Below, in pieces: positions 17,927 to 28,543 of a stretch of 64,000 nt of DNA. This stretch comes from Legionella cincinnatiensis (GTDB taxonomy: Bacteria > Pseudomonadota > Gammaproteobacteria > Legionellales > Legionellaceae). Both the position numbers and the translations under genes were made by a program. The notes below the pieces were generated by a model. It did no database searches. It was not told the DNA's origin and saw only the letters and a list, made by a program, of their open reading frames with translations. Within the stretch, counting starts at the first letter, position 1; each line of letters opens with the position of its first letter. Where the stretch lies: positions 1,054,001 through 1,118,000 of the forward strand of contig NZ_UGNX01000001.1 of assembly GCF_900452415.1 (NCBI RefSeq). Direction: 5' to 3'.

Positions 17927-18904
17927 TTAATCCCACTCAATAAATGTTTTGATATCTTTATCACCGGCTATTTGCTGCTGGTGTTTTGTTTTGATTCGAG
18001 CAAGTACCTGTTGTCTGGCACATTGAGTCGGATATTTAAAGGTTTTTAAAGCATTTTCTAAACTGACAAACTCATAACCCTTTTGTTGATACAGATGAAT
18101 AATATCGGGCAAAACATAGGCATTCAGTAAATTCGCATGGATCAGTAGAATTTGTGCTTGAGCATTGTTGTGATGAAATTGATTATGTTCTTCAGCACGC
18201 AGTGTTTGCTGCCAAATAAAATCAAGATAAAAAGGCTTTAATTCCTCCAGATATGTCCGTCTGTTTATTTCAGAAACTGCGAGTAAGCGTTGATTAAAGA
18301 CAAAATCTTTGGAATCAATGGTAATTGGAGCAACTTGATAATTTTTTTGTGCAAGGTAGCAAAGAATGTCTTCTCTTTTTTTTCCAGAACTCATTGCTAA
18401 ATAAGGATAACGAAAATATTTAGGCTCAGTTAAAACAGGTAATAAAATATTGTCTGCTTTTTGAATTTCATGAATGTATTCTTTTGTATCCATTTTATTT
18501 AAATTAGCGTGATTGAGGGTATGATTACCCAATCCGAAACCTGCATCACGAAACTTGTGTAGTATTTCCCAATTGTTTTTACGTACTTCGCTGGCAATGA
18601 TAAATCCTGTGGCAGGAACTTCCTCTTTGGTCATTGTTTCGATCATCATATTCAAATGAAAATTTCTATATTCACCAACAAAAGGTAAATCATCTATAGT
18701 AATAGATATCATTTTTTTATGGGCAGGCAACAACTTTTCAGATTCTTCTTTTCTTTCATTTACCGGATCATCCTGCATGACTTGGACATTATTACCCTTG
18801 TGCAAAGAATCGTGGTTTTCGTCTAAGGCGATACAAATACTTGGTAGAGCAACTAAAAAAATGATGATGAATAATAATTTTTTAATAATTAATGTAATTT
18901 TCAT
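17927..18904 (-). CDS. Exported polysaccharide deacetylase (NodB homology domain)
   Basis: A carbohydrate esterase family 4 type protein of about 325 residues. It starts with a signal peptide or N-terminal anchor (hydrophobic LLFIIIFLVALPSICIALD). Numbering from the GTG at 18910, catalytic motif 1 is TIDDLP with D73-D74. Motif 2 is H-x3-H with H130 and H134 in GNHTLNH, and RYPYL gives the motif 3 arginine. A later LIHAN segment supplies the usual leucine-histidine. Such enzymes remove acetyl groups from peptidoglycan or other N-acetylglucosamine polymers in the envelope. I chose the ATG at 18904 over the GTG two codons earlier; neither has a strong ribosome site. Substrate unknown. Confidence 0.85.
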   Translation of the reverse strand: MKITLIIKKLLFIIIFLVALPSICIALDENHDSLHKGNNVQVMQDDPVNERKEESEKLLPAHKKMISITIDDLPFVGEYRNFHLNMMIETMTKEEVPATGFIIASEVRKNNWEILHKFRDAGFGLGNHTLNHANLNKMDTKEYIHEIQKADNILLPVLTEPKYFRYPYLAMSSGKKREDILCYLAQKNYQVAPITIDSKDFVFNQRLLAVSEINRRTYLEELKPFYLDFIWQQTLRAEEHNQFHHNNAQAQILLIHANLLNAYVLPDIIHLYQQKGYEFVSLENALKTFKYPTQCARQQVLARIKTKHQQQIAGDKDIKTFIEWD

Positions 18905-19070
18905 TCGCACAAACTACAAATAGATTAGAGAAAACAGCATTGTAGCAAAAATTAACCGAAATGGCTTATCCGAAGTGATATTGTTTATAAATATAAAGTG
19001 ATACACATAAAGTAGCTCTTATTTGTACTCTATCGCTACTTTATCTTTAGGTCAAATTTATACTTAAAGC

Positions 19071-19271
19071 AATGCGAGTTCGGGATAAGCGGACGGGAAT
19101 TTACTCCGATCCGTTCCGGCTGAGAAAACGCGCAGCGTTGTTTCTAAGCCTTAGTACGAGCTTTCAAGTCTTGTGCAGTACAAGGCCTCGAGACGGCGTA
19201 AACGTCTCCTCAGCCGGAACGGATCGTGCTAAAGACGGATTTTAATTACATCCTTATACCAAACTCACGTT
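19071..19271. mobile_element. Single MITE-like palindromic element, 201 bp
   Basis: The ends AATGCGAGTTCGGGATAAG and the reverse of CTTATACCAAACTCACGTT are imperfect inverted repeats. Flanking bases are AAAGC and AAAGT, a near 5-bp duplication. The core (19111-19222) has an outer stem CCGTTCCGGCTGAG with CTCAGCCGGAACGG, in which the central pair is changed on both sides relative to copies at 1-108. It is in opposite orientation to the copy at 57054-57249. Confidence 0.8.
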
Positions 19272-19283
19272 AAAGTATAAAAA

Positions 19284-20651
19284 TTAATGGCTTAGTACAT
19301 CACTACTTTTATGTTCCAGTTCATCATCCTCTTCTTCACTAGATTCATCTTTCTTGCCAGTTAAGAAAGAGAATTTGCTTAGTGCGGAAGCAATGTAACT
19401 TTTGGGTGCTTTTTCTGGAATTTTACCTTCTTTGTTAAACTCTTCAACAACATGATGTAATGCTACATTACGACAGTCATGAATCATATCAATGCACAGC
19501 GTAAACGTATTTTTTAAATCAAAACCCGCGATTTCAGAAAACACGTGCTTGTTACGGATTAATTTTTTGCCATCGGTTTTGGGCTCTACTGTAAGAAAAC
19601 GCATGAATTGAGTTGTTGAAAAAATTAGTGCTTCGATATCTTGCGCATCTACCTCGCCTTTTTTACCTAGAATTTTATCTAATCCTTTATGGATAATAGA
19701 GTTTTCTGTGCTTGTTAATATGGCAGAAGCATATTCATCATCAATTTGTTTACGTACAAGATGCATTGCCCCAGCAAGGACTGCTAGTTTTTCCGACTCA
19801 CTAATTCCTGTGGCTTGAACAGCTGCTTTTATTGCATTCAAAAAATGAAGTTGAGCGGCACGATGTACTCCCAGCTTGTTAATTTTTGAAACATTTTTAT
19901 CTGCAAGTTCATCTTTGATTAAATCAGCAAGTGCAAGAGTTAGTTCATCCCAGGATCCAAAGCGTCCTGTTGCTGATATAGGGGATTTTTTGCTCGCAGC
20001 ATAGTCGCCTATAAATACTGTTTTTTTCTCTTCTGCAACGGAGGCTTCTTTTTTTTCTTCACCATTTGGGGAGGTTGGTTTTTCAAAAACTACCAGTGTT
20101 TGCCCAGTAGCAGCTAAGGAATCAACGATTGCTTTTTCAGCATTTTTTGATAACAGATAACCGGTTTCAACAAGTTCATTTAAATGATTCGTAGGAATTG
20201 CACGAAGGATATGGTCTTTTTTAAATCCTTTACGTGAATCATTATTGATGAAGATTTGTTTTAAAAATTCATTAAGAGCGGTATAAAATTTAGAGGTTTG
20301 ATAGAGGTCAGGTTTATTTTCTGCGCGGACTTCAGAATTGATTCCTATGATATTTGCTAAGCTGTCGCTAAGTAAGCCAGAAGAGTCCAACATTCCACGC
20401 TTATTTTCAATGTCTCTCATCACTGTTTGCATTGCACCGTAAAATGCGAGTGCTGCAACTTGGGGTTTGATTGTTTTATCACTGACTTGCTCTTCCAATC
20501 TGTTCAGTATGGCAGAGAGATACTGAAGTTCATACTTTCTTGGATTAGAGAGGTCTTCAATTTTTCCTTTCTTATCACGCTTTAATAATACATCCACAGC
20601 GTCATTAAATTCTCTTTTTAATGTACTTAATTCCTTTAACTCAAACGTCAT
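19284..20651 (-). CDS. Unknown protein with two tandem copies of one domain
   Basis: A 455-residue soluble, mostly helical protein that I do not recognise. It has no signal peptide or membrane segment. The ATG at 20651 has GGAG 10 bases upstream; the frame is open a few codons further. The N- and C-terminal halves resemble each other. LNRLEEQVSDKTIKPQVAAL with AFYGAMQTVMRDIE (about residues 45-85) aligns with LNAIKAAVQATGISESEKLA with VLAGAMHLVRKQID (about 275-315), and both continue into a segment with L(x)NIIG / LDKILG and FLKQIF / FMRFLT. A charged linker rich in Glu and Lys separates the halves, and the C-terminus is acidic (SSEEEDDELEHKSS). Glu-rich C-termini occur in Dot/Icm substrates, but secretion here is only a possibility. 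Confidence 0.65.
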   Translation of the reverse strand: MTFELKELSTLKREFNDAVDVLLKRDKKGKIEDLSNPRKYELQYLSAILNRLEEQVSDKTIKPQVAALAFYGAMQTVMRDIENKRGMLDSSGLLSDSLANIIGINSEVRAENKPDLYQTSKFYTALNEFLKQIFINNDSRKGFKKDHILRAIPTNHLNELVETGYLLSKNAEKAIVDSLAATGQTLVVFEKPTSPNGEEKKEASVAEEKKTVFIGDYAASKKSPISATGRFGSWDELTLALADLIKDELADKNVSKINKLGVHRAAQLHFLNAIKAAVQATGISESEKLAVLAGAMHLVRKQIDDEYASAILTSTENSIIHKGLDKILGKKGEVDAQDIEALIFSTTQFMRFLTVEPKTDGKKLIRNKHVFSEIAGFDLKNTFTLCIDMIHDCRNVALHHVVEEFNKEGKIPEKAPKSYIASALSKFSFLTGKKDESSEEEDDELEHKSSDVLSH

Positions 20652-20997
20652 GTTTAGTCTCCAAATGTCCAATAGATAAATGTAAGTTCATCTTACAAGG
20701 CCTCAGTGTAAACTAAAGTAATCTTCACGTCATGTATTTTCATTATACAATTTTAGTATTTTTAAAAACTTAATAAAATTCATTATGTTATTCCTGTTTA
20801 TTTGTGTTCAATACAGCTTTTTTTTGAAAAAAAGCATGAAAAAATGTAAAATTATGAGTAATATTTCCCTGTTTTTATTATTTTTATGATGCTGTTTGGG
20901 CAAAGAATTATCTTTTAGACCCACGCTATGTAGTGCCACACGCTCATGACCATGACTTTTTCTGTAGAGCAAGGAGCGTTTTTAATGAGGTTTTGTA
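20652..20997. other. 346-bp divergent promoter region, AT-rich
   Basis: The region separates a minus-strand unknown gene from a plus-strand glycosyltransferase gene, so it should hold promoters for both. It is strongly AT-rich and has an A/T hairpin GCTTTTTTTTGAAAAAAAGC near 20815. I cannot fix a -35/-10 pair with confidence. Confidence 0.4.
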
Positions 20998-22497
20998 TTG
21001 GATATCAAAAACGAGAAGCAGTTGTCACGACTATTTCTTCATAATGCTGTATGCGCATTATTCTTTCTCCTTGTGTGTCGAATTATTTCCATGTGCTTTA
21101 TTCCACTTAATGATGTTTCTGAAGCACGTTATGCTGAGATTGCTCGAAAGATGTTGGAAACGGGTAATTGGGTGACGCCACAGCATGATTATGGAGTTCC
21201 TTTTTGGGCTAAACCCCCTTTGTCGACTTGGCTCTCTGCTTTCTCCATGAAGCTTTTTGGTGTTAATGAATTTGCGGTTCGTCTTCCAGGATTGCTTTTG
21301 TCATTAGCAGTTTTATGGCTTGTTTGGAGCTTAGCAAAAAAGCATAGCGGTTCTTTGATTGCTATGATTACTACTTTGGTTTTGGCAGGAACTTTGTATT
21401 TTTTCCTTGATGCCGGAACCGTAATGACCGATCCGTCCTTAGTTTTTTGTGTGACCTTGGTGATGGTGTCATTTTGGTATGCCTTGGTTGATGGCAACAA
21501 GCTATGGTCTTATGTTTTTTTTATTGCTTTAGGATTAGGTTTGTTAGCAAAGGGGCCAGTTGCTGTTGTTTTACCCGGAATGCCTTTATTTTTTTGGGTT
21601 TTGCTACGTAATCAATGGTGCAATTTATGGAAAAGATTGCCTTGGATAAAAGGCATAGTCATTATGTTTGCCATCGCACTTCCCTGGTATATTTGGGCTG
21701 AAGTGCGAACCCCTGGATTTTTAAATTATTTTATTATTGGTGAAAACTTCAATCGGTTTTTAAAACCTGGATGGGTGGGCGATAAATATGGGTATGCTCA
21801 CAGGGAATATTGGGGGATGATTTGGATTTATGCTGCATCAGGAATTTTTCCCTGGTGTCTTCTTGGACTTGCTTGGTTTATCAAATGCAGGCATAACGTT
21901 CGTAAAGTATTTCACGATAATGATGGATGGTTAATTTATTTTTTTCTTTGTACCGTAGTTCCGCTCTTCTTTTTTACATTCTCTAGCAATATTATTTATA
22001 CTTATGTTTTTTGTAGCTTACCTGCTTTCTCCTTGTTTTTTGTTGAATATTGGGATCGGGTAGGTGTAATGATCAGAGCGAAGAACTTAGTTTTAAGATT
22101 ATCTTTAGTTGTAGGAGTAATTTTTTTAGTAGCTACGCTTGCTTTTAACATCATACCAGAAGTAGTTTCAAAAACTCAAAAGCCTGTGGTTGCTGCATGG
22201 TTAAAACAACATCCAGCTGCTGGGGATTCCCTGATCTATTGGGATTATAAAACAGAGTTTTCAGCGCAATTTTATGCAAGAGGAAAAGTAAAATTTGCTT
22301 TTAGTGAAAAAGAGCTTTGTCATTTGCTAACCAATCATCGTGAAGATTACTTGGCTATTAATCCATCTGATACAAAAGAAATGTCTCCAATTTTATTGAA
22401 TAAAATGGAGCTAATTCAACATGTTTATGCAGGCGATAAGCCATTCTTATTGATGCGTATTTCAGTTGCTGCAAGTAAATTATGTGCTCATGCATAA
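20998..22497 (+). CDS. ArnT-like glycosyltransferase (GT39/GT83 family)
   Basis: A 499-residue inner-membrane enzyme with about 11 or 12 hydrophobic segments. It belongs to the undecaprenyl-phosphate sugar transferases related to ArnT and protein mannosyltransferases. The first periplasmic loop carries LNDVSEARYAEIARKMLETG, where D-x-x-E/D is the catalytic acidic pattern, followed by WVTPQHDYGVPFWAKPPLSTW, typical of ArnT (PYFEKPP-like). It would move a sugar from a lipid carrier onto lipid A or another envelope acceptor. Its start is TTG, preceded by ATGAGG at 7 bases; no better ATG exists near the conserved N-terminus. No arn operon genes are adjacent, so the sugar and acceptor are unknown. 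Confidence 0.87.
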   Translation: MDIKNEKQLSRLFLHNAVCALFFLLVCRIISMCFIPLNDVSEARYAEIARKMLETGNWVTPQHDYGVPFWAKPPLSTWLSAFSMKLFGVNEFAVRLPGLLLSLAVLWLVWSLAKKHSGSLIAMITTLVLAGTLYFFLDAGTVMTDPSLVFCVTLVMVSFWYALVDGNKLWSYVFFIALGLGLLAKGPVAVVLPGMPLFFWVLLRNQWCNLWKRLPWIKGIVIMFAIALPWYIWAEVRTPGFLNYFIIGENFNRFLKPGWVGDKYGYAHREYWGMIWIYAASGIFPWCLLGLAWFIKCRHNVRKVFHDNDGWLIYFFLCTVVPLFFFTFSSNIIYTYVFCSLPAFSLFFVEYWDRVGVMIRAKNLVLRLSLVVGVIFLVATLAFNIIPEVVSKTQKPVVAAWLKQHPAAGDSLIYWDYKTEFSAQFYARGKVKFAFSEKELCHLLTNHREDYLAINPSDTKEMSPILLNKMELIQHVYAGDKPFLLMRISVAASKLCAHA

Positions 22498-22499
22498 AA

Positions 22500-22534
22500 C
22501 TTGGTTCAGGTGATGCCAAGCAGTTTTGTTTTTA
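22500..22534 (+). terminator. Possible weak terminator after the glycosyltransferase gene
   Basis: CTTGG pairs with CCAAG across a 10- or 11-base loop, followed by a T-rich stretch CAGTTTTGTTTTT. The stem is short. Confidence 0.4.
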
Positions 22535-22636
22535 TATTAATGATTTTTTTCACGGCGAGTGTTTGTTCAATTAAGATACCAATTCATTTAGAGTTTTGAT
22601 ATACTCTGGCGCAATTTTATACCATAAGGAGTAACT

Positions 22637-23905
22637 GTGTCGCAATCTGTTGCAGTGGATTCGAGAGCTTTTGTCCCTCGTGGTGACTTAATGGCTTGGG
22701 TTGTATGTCTTTCGGCTGGATTGTTTTTCTTTTATGAATTTTTTCAACTCAATATTTTTGATGTCATTAATCAACCTTTACGTGATGATTTTCATATTGA
22801 TGCAACTCAATTAAGCTGGATGTCTAGTGCTTATTTATGGGCCGACATCTTATTTCTTCTTCCGGCTGGAGTCATTTTAGATCGCTTTTCGACGCGTACC
22901 GTTATTCTGAGTGCTATGTTTGTTTGTATTTTAGGCACCGTTGGTTTTGCATTAACTGATTCATTTATTTTAGCTTCATTTTGTCATTTTCTCTCTGGAA
23001 TTGGTAACGCATTTTGTTTTCTATCCTGCGTCGTTTTGGTATCGCATTGGTTTCCGCCGAGAAGACAAGCACTTGTAATCGGCACATTGGTTACTATGGC
23101 TTTTGTCGGTGGTATGATGGCCCACACTCCTTTTGCTTATCTTTATGAATTATTTGGATGGCGTAATGCTTTGTTAATTGATGGTGCTGTCGGTGCTGTA
23201 TTGTTACTTTGGATTTATTGGATTGTAAATGACAAACCTAAAAACTCACCAACAAGAGCTCGTCCTAATCAAGGGCAAGTAATGTCTGGATTTTTCAAGG
23301 CGTTGTCCAATCCACAAAATTGGTTGGCAGGTTTTTATACTTCTTTCCTTAATTTACCCATTATGGTTTTATGCGCCCTATGGGGGGCCAGCTACTTACA
23401 AGTAGCTCATCATTTGCCTGAAATGGCGTCCAGTAATGTGGTGAGCCTTATTTTTATGGGAAGCGTTATTGGTTGTCCGTTAGCTGGATGGTTGTCTGAT
23501 TCTCAAGGACGTCGTAAACCGCTAATGATCATTGGCGCGATAGCGACTCTCATCACATTAATTCCTTTATTCTTAGCTACGACATTATCGCAATTGACGC
23601 TTAGTGTTATCTTTTTTGCTTTAGGACTTTTTACAAGTACGCAAGTAATTACTTATCCTTTAGTGGCTGAAAGTAATTCTATCGAAAACACTGGGGCAGC
23701 TACAGGCGTCGCTTCGGTTATTATTATGGGTGGGGGCGGAGTAGGGCAAGTATTATTTGGTTGGTTAATTGCACATCATGCCGGTCAATCAGTCACAACT
23801 TATACAGTCGCTGATTTTCAATTTGCTATGTGGATATTCCCAATAACAACTGTTGCAGCTTTAATTGCTGTATTAATAACCCGAGAAACATATTGCAAAC
23901 GTTAA
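22637..23905 (+). CDS. MFS transporter, first of a tandem pair
   Basis: A 422-residue major facilitator with 12 hydrophobic segments. The loop 2-3 motif reads AGVILDRFSTRTV and the loop 8-9 equivalent LAGWLSDSQGRRKP. The N-terminal segment FFFYEFFQLNIFDVINQ is shared in pattern with three other MFS proteins in the window. The GTG start has AAGGAG 7 bases upstream. The gene is followed after 15 bases by a close paralogue and then by deoB with a 1-base gap, so the three are probably co-transcribed. In Legionella many such proteins are amino acid or nucleoside carriers; with deoB downstream a nucleoside substrate is attractive but unproven. Confidence 0.88.
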   Translation: MSQSVAVDSRAFVPRGDLMAWVVCLSAGLFFFYEFFQLNIFDVINQPLRDDFHIDATQLSWMSSAYLWADILFLLPAGVILDRFSTRTVILSAMFVCILGTVGFALTDSFILASFCHFLSGIGNAFCFLSCVVLVSHWFPPRRQALVIGTLVTMAFVGGMMAHTPFAYLYELFGWRNALLIDGAVGAVLLLWIYWIVNDKPKNSPTRARPNQGQVMSGFFKALSNPQNWLAGFYTSFLNLPIMVLCALWGASYLQVAHHLPEMASSNVVSLIFMGSVIGCPLAGWLSDSQGRRKPLMIIGAIATLITLIPLFLATTLSQLTLSVIFFALGLFTSTQVITYPLVAESNSIENTGAATGVASVIIMGGGGVGQVLFGWLIAHHAGQSVTTYTVADFQFAMWIFPITTVAALIAVLITRETYCKR

Positions 23906-23920
23906 AGCTGAGGAGTAAAA

Positions 23921-25204
23921 ATGCACATGGTGGATGAGTTTCAAGAATATAATGAGGTTAATAAATCATCCTTATTACCCTGGATGGTGTGTTTTGCAGC
24001 AACCTTATTTTTCTTCTATGAATTTATTCAAGGAAATATGTTTGCATCTATTGCTGCAAATATCATGCAAGATTATCGTATTCAAGCAGATAAAATGGCA
24101 TGGCTATCCAGTATTTATTACCTTTCTAATGTATTGTTTCTTTTTGTTGCAGGAATGGTTCTTGATCGTTTCTCGATTAAAAATACTTTATTAATTGCGA
24201 TGTTTTTGTGTGTGGCAAGTACATTTCTGCTCGCTTATTCCCATTCTTTTTATACTGCGTTATTTTGTCGTTTTATTACAGGCATCGGTAGTGCATTCTG
24301 TTTTTTAGGTCCTGTTCGTTTAGCATCTCATTGGTTTCCACCACGACGTATGGCTTTAGTAACCGGAGCTATAGTGACTATGGCAATGGCCGGCGGCATG
24401 TTGGCACAATATCCTTTGACTAAGTTAGTTCTTGTGGTGGGATGGCGCCAAGCAGTACAAGATGTTGGCATACTTGGTTTTGCTATGCTTATTGTGATGT
24501 TTTTTTGGATAAAAGAAAGACCTCAAGTTGCGATAAAACAAAAAGCAAAACCCATTGATGTCAGGTCTGCGGCCAAAAAGGCATATCTTAATACCCAGTA
24601 TTTACGGGCTGCATTTTATGCCAGTTTAATGAATATGGCGATTGCTGTTTTTGGGGCGATGATGGGAACTTTATATTTAGAACAGCGTTTAGATATTAGT
24701 CCTGCACAAGCTTCTATAATAAATGGTATGTTATTTTTAGGAGCAATTATTGGCTCTCCGCTTGTAGGATGGATTTCTGATAAAATTGGTTTACGAATTA
24801 TTCCTATGAAAGTAGGGGTCATTACGTCACTGCTAACTTTACTTGCAGCACTTTATCTCCCTGTTTCTTATAGTACCATGGCCTTTTTGTTTTTCTTGCT
24901 GGGTTTTTTTACTTCAGCTCAAGTCATAAGCTATGCCTTGGTTGCTGAAAGCAGTTCACCTGCAATGACTGCAACAGCGGTAAGCGTTATTTCCATATTG
25001 ACTCAAGGTGGTTATATTATTTATCAAAACTTATTTAGTTATTTATTAACCAATCATAGCGGTATGCAAATAATAAATGGAACCCCAATTTATTCACTGA
25101 GTGCCTATCAATATGCAGCGATTATTTTACCTGTAGGATTATTCATTGCTTTTCTCATGCTTTTGGGTTTAAAAGAAACACGTTGCCAACAATTCGAGGA
25201 TTAA
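23921..25204 (+). CDS. MFS transporter, second of a tandem pair
   Basis: A 427-residue major facilitator clearly paralogous to the preceding gene. Compare [53 protein letters not shown] and [13 protein letters not shown] with the neighbour's equivalents. It has 12 hydrophobic segments. The ATG is preceded by GAGG at about 8 bases. Its last codons contain the ribosome site of deoB. The pair probably arose by tandem duplication followed by divergence; substrates are unknown. Confidence 0.88.
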   Translation: MHMVDEFQEYNEVNKSSLLPWMVCFAATLFFFYEFIQGNMFASIAANIMQDYRIQADKMAWLSSIYYLSNVLFLFVAGMVLDRFSIKNTLLIAMFLCVASTFLLAYSHSFYTALFCRFITGIGSAFCFLGPVRLASHWFPPRRMALVTGAIVTMAMAGGMLAQYPLTKLVLVVGWRQAVQDVGILGFAMLIVMFFWIKERPQVAIKQKAKPIDVRSAAKKAYLNTQYLRAAFYASLMNMAIAVFGAMMGTLYLEQRLDISPAQASIINGMLFLGAIIGSPLVGWISDKIGLRIIPMKVGVITSLLTLLAALYLPVSYSTMAFLFFLLGFFTSAQVISYALVAESSSPAMTATAVSVISILTQGGYIIYQNLFSYLLTNHSGMQIINGTPIYSLSAYQYAAIILPVGLFIAFLMLLGLKETRCQQFED

Positions 25205-25205
25205 G

Positions 25206-26429
25206 ATGACAGGGAGAGTGTGTATATTACTGATGGATTCTTTTGGCATAGGCGCCAGCCTTGATGCTTCTCACTATGGTGATACGGGTGCTAATACATT
25301 TGTTCATATTCATGAAGTGTGTGAGCGTGGTGAAGGGGATAAAGAAGGGCTTCGTCAAGGTGCACTTACTTTACCAAATTTGGCAAAGTTGGGTCTTTAT
25401 CATGCGGCTTTAGCGAGTTCTGGATTGCGTTTTGTTGAGTTGTCTTCTTTTGCTGAGCCTATTGGTTATTACGGTTATGCAGTGGAGCAGAGTTTAGGCA
25501 AGGATACTCCGAGCGGGCACTGGGAGTTAGCTGGTGTGCCAGTGACTTTTGAATGGGGTTACTTTCCTGTACAACCCTTTTGTTTTCCAAAAAAATTGAT
25601 TGATACTTTTATCGAGCGTGCTCAGTTACCCGGCGTGTTGGGAGAGAAACATGCATCTGGTACTACAATACTTGATGAACTTGGTGAAGAACATATACGT
25701 ACTGGCAAGCCTATTGTTTACACTTCTGCAGATAGTGTGTTTCAAATTGCTGCCCATGAAGAAAGTTTTGGTTTACAGCGTTTGTATGATATTTGTGAAA
25801 TCGCGCGTGACTTAGTTGATGAATATCAGATAGGTCGGGTCATTGCACGTCCATTTGTGGGGCATGCAGGAGCATTTAAACGAACCGCAAATCGTAAAGA
25901 TTATGCGACTTTACCACCGGCAAAAACACTACTTGATTACTTAAAAGACGCGGGTCGTGAAGTGATTAGTATTGGAAAAATTGCTGATATTTATGCACAC
26001 CAAGGTATTACTCAAACCATAAAAGCGGATGGAAATATGGCCTTATTTGATGCAACTTTGTTGGCAATGAAGACAGCACCTAAGGGCAGTTTGATATTCA
26101 CAAATTTTGTAGATTTTGATTCTTCCTACGGTCATAGACGTGATGTTATTGGTTATGCTCATGCGCTTGAGGCGTTTGATGCCCGTCTTCCAGAGCTCGA
26201 TGCTTTATTGCAACCTGAAGACCTTGTTTTTATTGCAGCGGATCATGGTTGTGACCCTACATTTCCGGGTTCCGATCATACACGTGAACATATTCCAGTG
26301 CTTGTATATGGCCCAAGTCTTAAAAGTAAATTTATAGGTCGTCGAGATACTTTCGCAGATGTAGGACAAAGCATCGCCGAATATCTTGGATTGGAGCATT
26401 TATCTTATGGGATCTCCTTTTTAAATTGA
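25206..26429 (+). CDS. deoB: Phosphopentomutase
   Basis: This enzyme interconverts ribose 1-phosphate or deoxyribose 1-phosphate and the 5-phosphates, linking nucleoside breakdown to the pentose phosphate pathway. The 407 residues are normal for DeoB. The N-terminal [19 protein letters not shown] and the metal-binding segments [28 protein letters not shown] and [20 protein letters not shown] are clear alkaline-phosphatase-superfamily motifs with the metal ligands in place. Its GAGG ribosome site lies inside the end of the upstream transporter gene. Other deo genes are not present here. Confidence 0.96.
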   Translation: MTGRVCILLMDSFGIGASLDASHYGDTGANTFVHIHEVCERGEGDKEGLRQGALTLPNLAKLGLYHAALASSGLRFVELSSFAEPIGYYGYAVEQSLGKDTPSGHWELAGVPVTFEWGYFPVQPFCFPKKLIDTFIERAQLPGVLGEKHASGTTILDELGEEHIRTGKPIVYTSADSVFQIAAHEESFGLQRLYDICEIARDLVDEYQIGRVIARPFVGHAGAFKRTANRKDYATLPPAKTLLDYLKDAGREVISIGKIADIYAHQGITQTIKADGNMALFDATLLAMKTAPKGSLIFTNFVDFDSSYGHRRDVIGYAHALEAFDARLPELDALLQPEDLVFIAADHGCDPTFPGSDHTREHIPVLVYGPSLKSKFIGRRDTFADVGQSIAEYLGLEHLSYGISFLN

Positions 26430-26479
26430 TGATTTAATGCGAACATGGAATAAGAGGCGAATTATTACTGCGCAACATT

Positions 26480-26520
26480 GGGGCTGAAGAGCTGTTTACG
26501 CTGTCTTGAAGCTTCGTATG
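26480..26520. repeat. Degenerate half of the palindromic repeat core
   Basis: GGGGCTGAAGAGCTGTTTACGCTGTCTTGAAGCTTCG resembles the left half of the repeat core (CGGGCTGAGGAGGCGTTTACGCCGTCTCGAAGCC-type) with several changes. The right half is not recognisable. It is an old, decayed copy upstream of hslV. Confidence 0.55.
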
Positions 26521-26577
26521 GGCCTGTTGTTAAAGCTTTGTCTTCTCCAATAAAATGGATTAATTTTTCACTTTACT

Positions 26578-26605
26578 CTTGTTTTTTTATCAATCATCCC
26601 CATGT
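26578..26605 (+). promoter_or_regulatory. Sigma-32-like heat-shock promoter for hslVU
   Basis: CTTGTTT, 13 bases, then CCCCATGT. The heat-shock consensus is CTTGAAA, 11 to 16 bases, CCCCATNT. The -10 part is an exact match and the -35 keeps CTTG. It ends 33 bases before the hslV start codon. hslVU operons are known RpoH targets. Confidence 0.75.
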
Positions 26606-26637
26606 TGAATATTCCGATTTGATTTGAGGATTTAATT

Positions 26638-27186
26638 TTGGAACAATTTCGTGGAACAACCATACTTTCAGTACGGCGTGGTAACCAGGTAGTTATTGGA
26701 GGTGATGGCCAGGTGACTTTGGGTAATACGGTAATGAAGGGAAATGCCCGTAAAGTACGACGACTCTATAAAGATCAGGTCATTGCTGGTTTTGCTGGAG
26801 GAACTGCAGATGCGTTTACTCTTTTTGAACGTTTTGAGAGCAAGTTGGAAATGCATCAGGGCCATTTAGTACGTGCTGCAGTTGAGCTTGCTAAAGATTG
26901 GCGAACAGATAGAATGCTACGTCGGCTTGAGGCGGTTCTTGCTGTAGCAGATGTCAAATCTTCCTTAATTATTACAGGTAATGGTGATGTAATAGAGCCT
27001 GAGCATAGTTTGATTGCTATTGGTTCAGGAGGTCCTTTTGCACAAGCTGCTGCACGAGCATTGCTGGAAAATACAGATTTATCCGCTATAGAAATAGTGC
27101 GTAAGTCGTTAATGATCGCAGGCGATATCTGTATCTATACCAATAACCATTTAACTTTAGAAGAATTAAATAATGTCAACAAATAA
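26638..27186 (+). CDS. hslV: ATP-dependent protease peptidase subunit HslV
   Basis: Proteolytic subunit of the HslUV (ClpYQ) complex in the cytoplasm. The 182 residues match the family length. After removal of a short propeptide the N-terminal threonine nucleophile lies in [20 protein letters not shown], and the family motifs [20 protein letters not shown] and GNGDVIEP follow. The start codon is TTG; GAGG lies about 10 bases upstream and no ATG precedes the conserved sequence. It overlaps hslU by 14 bases. A sigma-32-like promoter lies just upstream. Confidence 0.97.
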   Translation: MEQFRGTTILSVRRGNQVVIGGDGQVTLGNTVMKGNARKVRRLYKDQVIAGFAGGTADAFTLFERFESKLEMHQGHLVRAAVELAKDWRTDRMLRRLEAVLAVADVKSSLIITGNGDVIEPEHSLIAIGSGGPFAQAAARALLENTDLSAIEIVRKSLMIAGDICIYTNNHLTLEELNNVNK

Positions 27187-28543
27187 CAGTATGGTGACTA
27201 ATCCTCGCGAAGTTCGAGAAGTGATGACGCCTCGAGAGATTGTCCAAGAATTAGATAAATATATTATTGGCCAAGATAATGCGAAAAGAGCTGTGGCTAT
27301 CGCTTTACGTAATCGTTGGCGTCGGATGAAAATTCAAGATGCTGCTTTACGAAATGAAATTATGCCTAAAAACATCCTTATGATAGGACCAACGGGTGTA
27401 GGTAAAACAGAGATTGCGCGCCGTTTAGCGAAACTAGCACGTGCTCCATTTATAAAAGTAGAGGCTACGAAATTTACCGAAGTAGGTTATGTTGGACGGG
27501 ATGTAGATTCTATTCTTCGTGATCTAGCAGATATTGCGGTGAAGCAGGAACGTGAATTTGCTATGAAAAAAGTCGAACATTTGGCTGAAGATGCGGCTGA
27601 AGAGCGAATTCTTGACGTATTACTTCCCCCTCCTCGTGGCAGCTTAACTCCTGGAGAAAAGGACAGTACAGCAAGACAAGTATTTCGTAAGCAATTACGT
27701 GAAGGAGCACTTAATGATAATGAAATTGAAATAGAAGTTTCAGCAACGCCAATAGGCATTGAAATTATGGCTCCTCCTGGTATGGAAGAGATGACGAACC
27801 AATTACAATCAATGTTCCAACAAGTGGGAAGTCATCGTACAAAAACGCGAAAAATGACTATTGCTAAGGCAATGCAAATATTGCGTGAAGAAGAAGCTGC
27901 TAAGCTGATTAATGAAGATGATATTAAGACTCGTGCCATAGAAAATGTAGAACAAAATGGTATTGTGTTTATTGATGAATTGGATAAAGTAGCTAGACGT
28001 GCTGAAAATGGAAGCGGTGGAGATGTTTCTCGTGAAGGAGTGCAAAGAGATTTATTACCTTTAGTTGAAGGAACTACAGTTACGACTAAATATGGAATGA
28101 TTCGCTCAGATCATATTTTATTCATAGCATCTGGAGCGTTTCATGTAGCGAAACCATCTGATTTGATCGCTGAATTACAGGGTCGTCTTCCCATACGCGT
28201 GGAGTTGTCCGCTCTTTCCGTTGAGGATTTTGTACGTATTCTTACAGAACCTACGGCATCGTTAACATTGCAATATAGTGCCTTGATGGCAACAGAAGGT
28301 TTAACATTAACTTTTGATGAATCAGGCATCAGACGTATTGCTGAAGTAGCATGGCAAGTGAATGAGCGCACAGAAAATATTGGTGCGCGCAGGCTCTATA
28401 CAGTTATGGAACGACTGTTGGAAGTAGTTTCGTTTGAAGCTACAGACAAATCAGGTGAATCTGTGTATGTTGATAAGGCCTATGTAGATAAAAATCTGGG
28501 TCAGCTTGTGGCAGATGAGGATTTGGCTCGTTACATTCTTTAA
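27173..28543 (+). CDS. hslU: HslU, ATPase subunit of the HslUV protease
   Basis: AAA+ unfoldase that feeds proteins into HslV. The 456 residues show an N-terminal [20 protein letters not shown], Walker [10 protein letters not shown], the pore motif GYVGRDV, the long I domain (about 110-240), Walker B FIDELDK and sensor region [21 protein letters not shown]. The C-terminus ends DLARYIL, as needed to activate HslV. The start lies inside the end of hslV in another frame, a usual arrangement for coupled translation. Confidence 0.97.
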   Translation: MSTNNSMVTNPREVREVMTPREIVQELDKYIIGQDNAKRAVAIALRNRWRRMKIQDAALRNEIMPKNILMIGPTGVGKTEIARRLAKLARAPFIKVEATKFTEVGYVGRDVDSILRDLADIAVKQEREFAMKKVEHLAEDAAEERILDVLLPPPRGSLTPGEKDSTARQVFRKQLREGALNDNEIEIEVSATPIGIEIMAPPGMEEMTNQLQSMFQQVGSHRTKTRKMTIAKAMQILREEEAAKLINEDDIKTRAIENVEQNGIVFIDELDKVARRAENGSGGDVSREGVQRDLLPLVEGTTVTTKYGMIRSDHILFIASGAFHVAKPSDLIAELQGRLPIRVELSALSVEDFVRILTEPTASLTLQYSALMATEGLTLTFDESGIRRIAEVAWQVNERTENIGARRLYTVMERLLEVVSFEATDKSGESVYVDKAYVDKNLGQLVADEDLARYIL

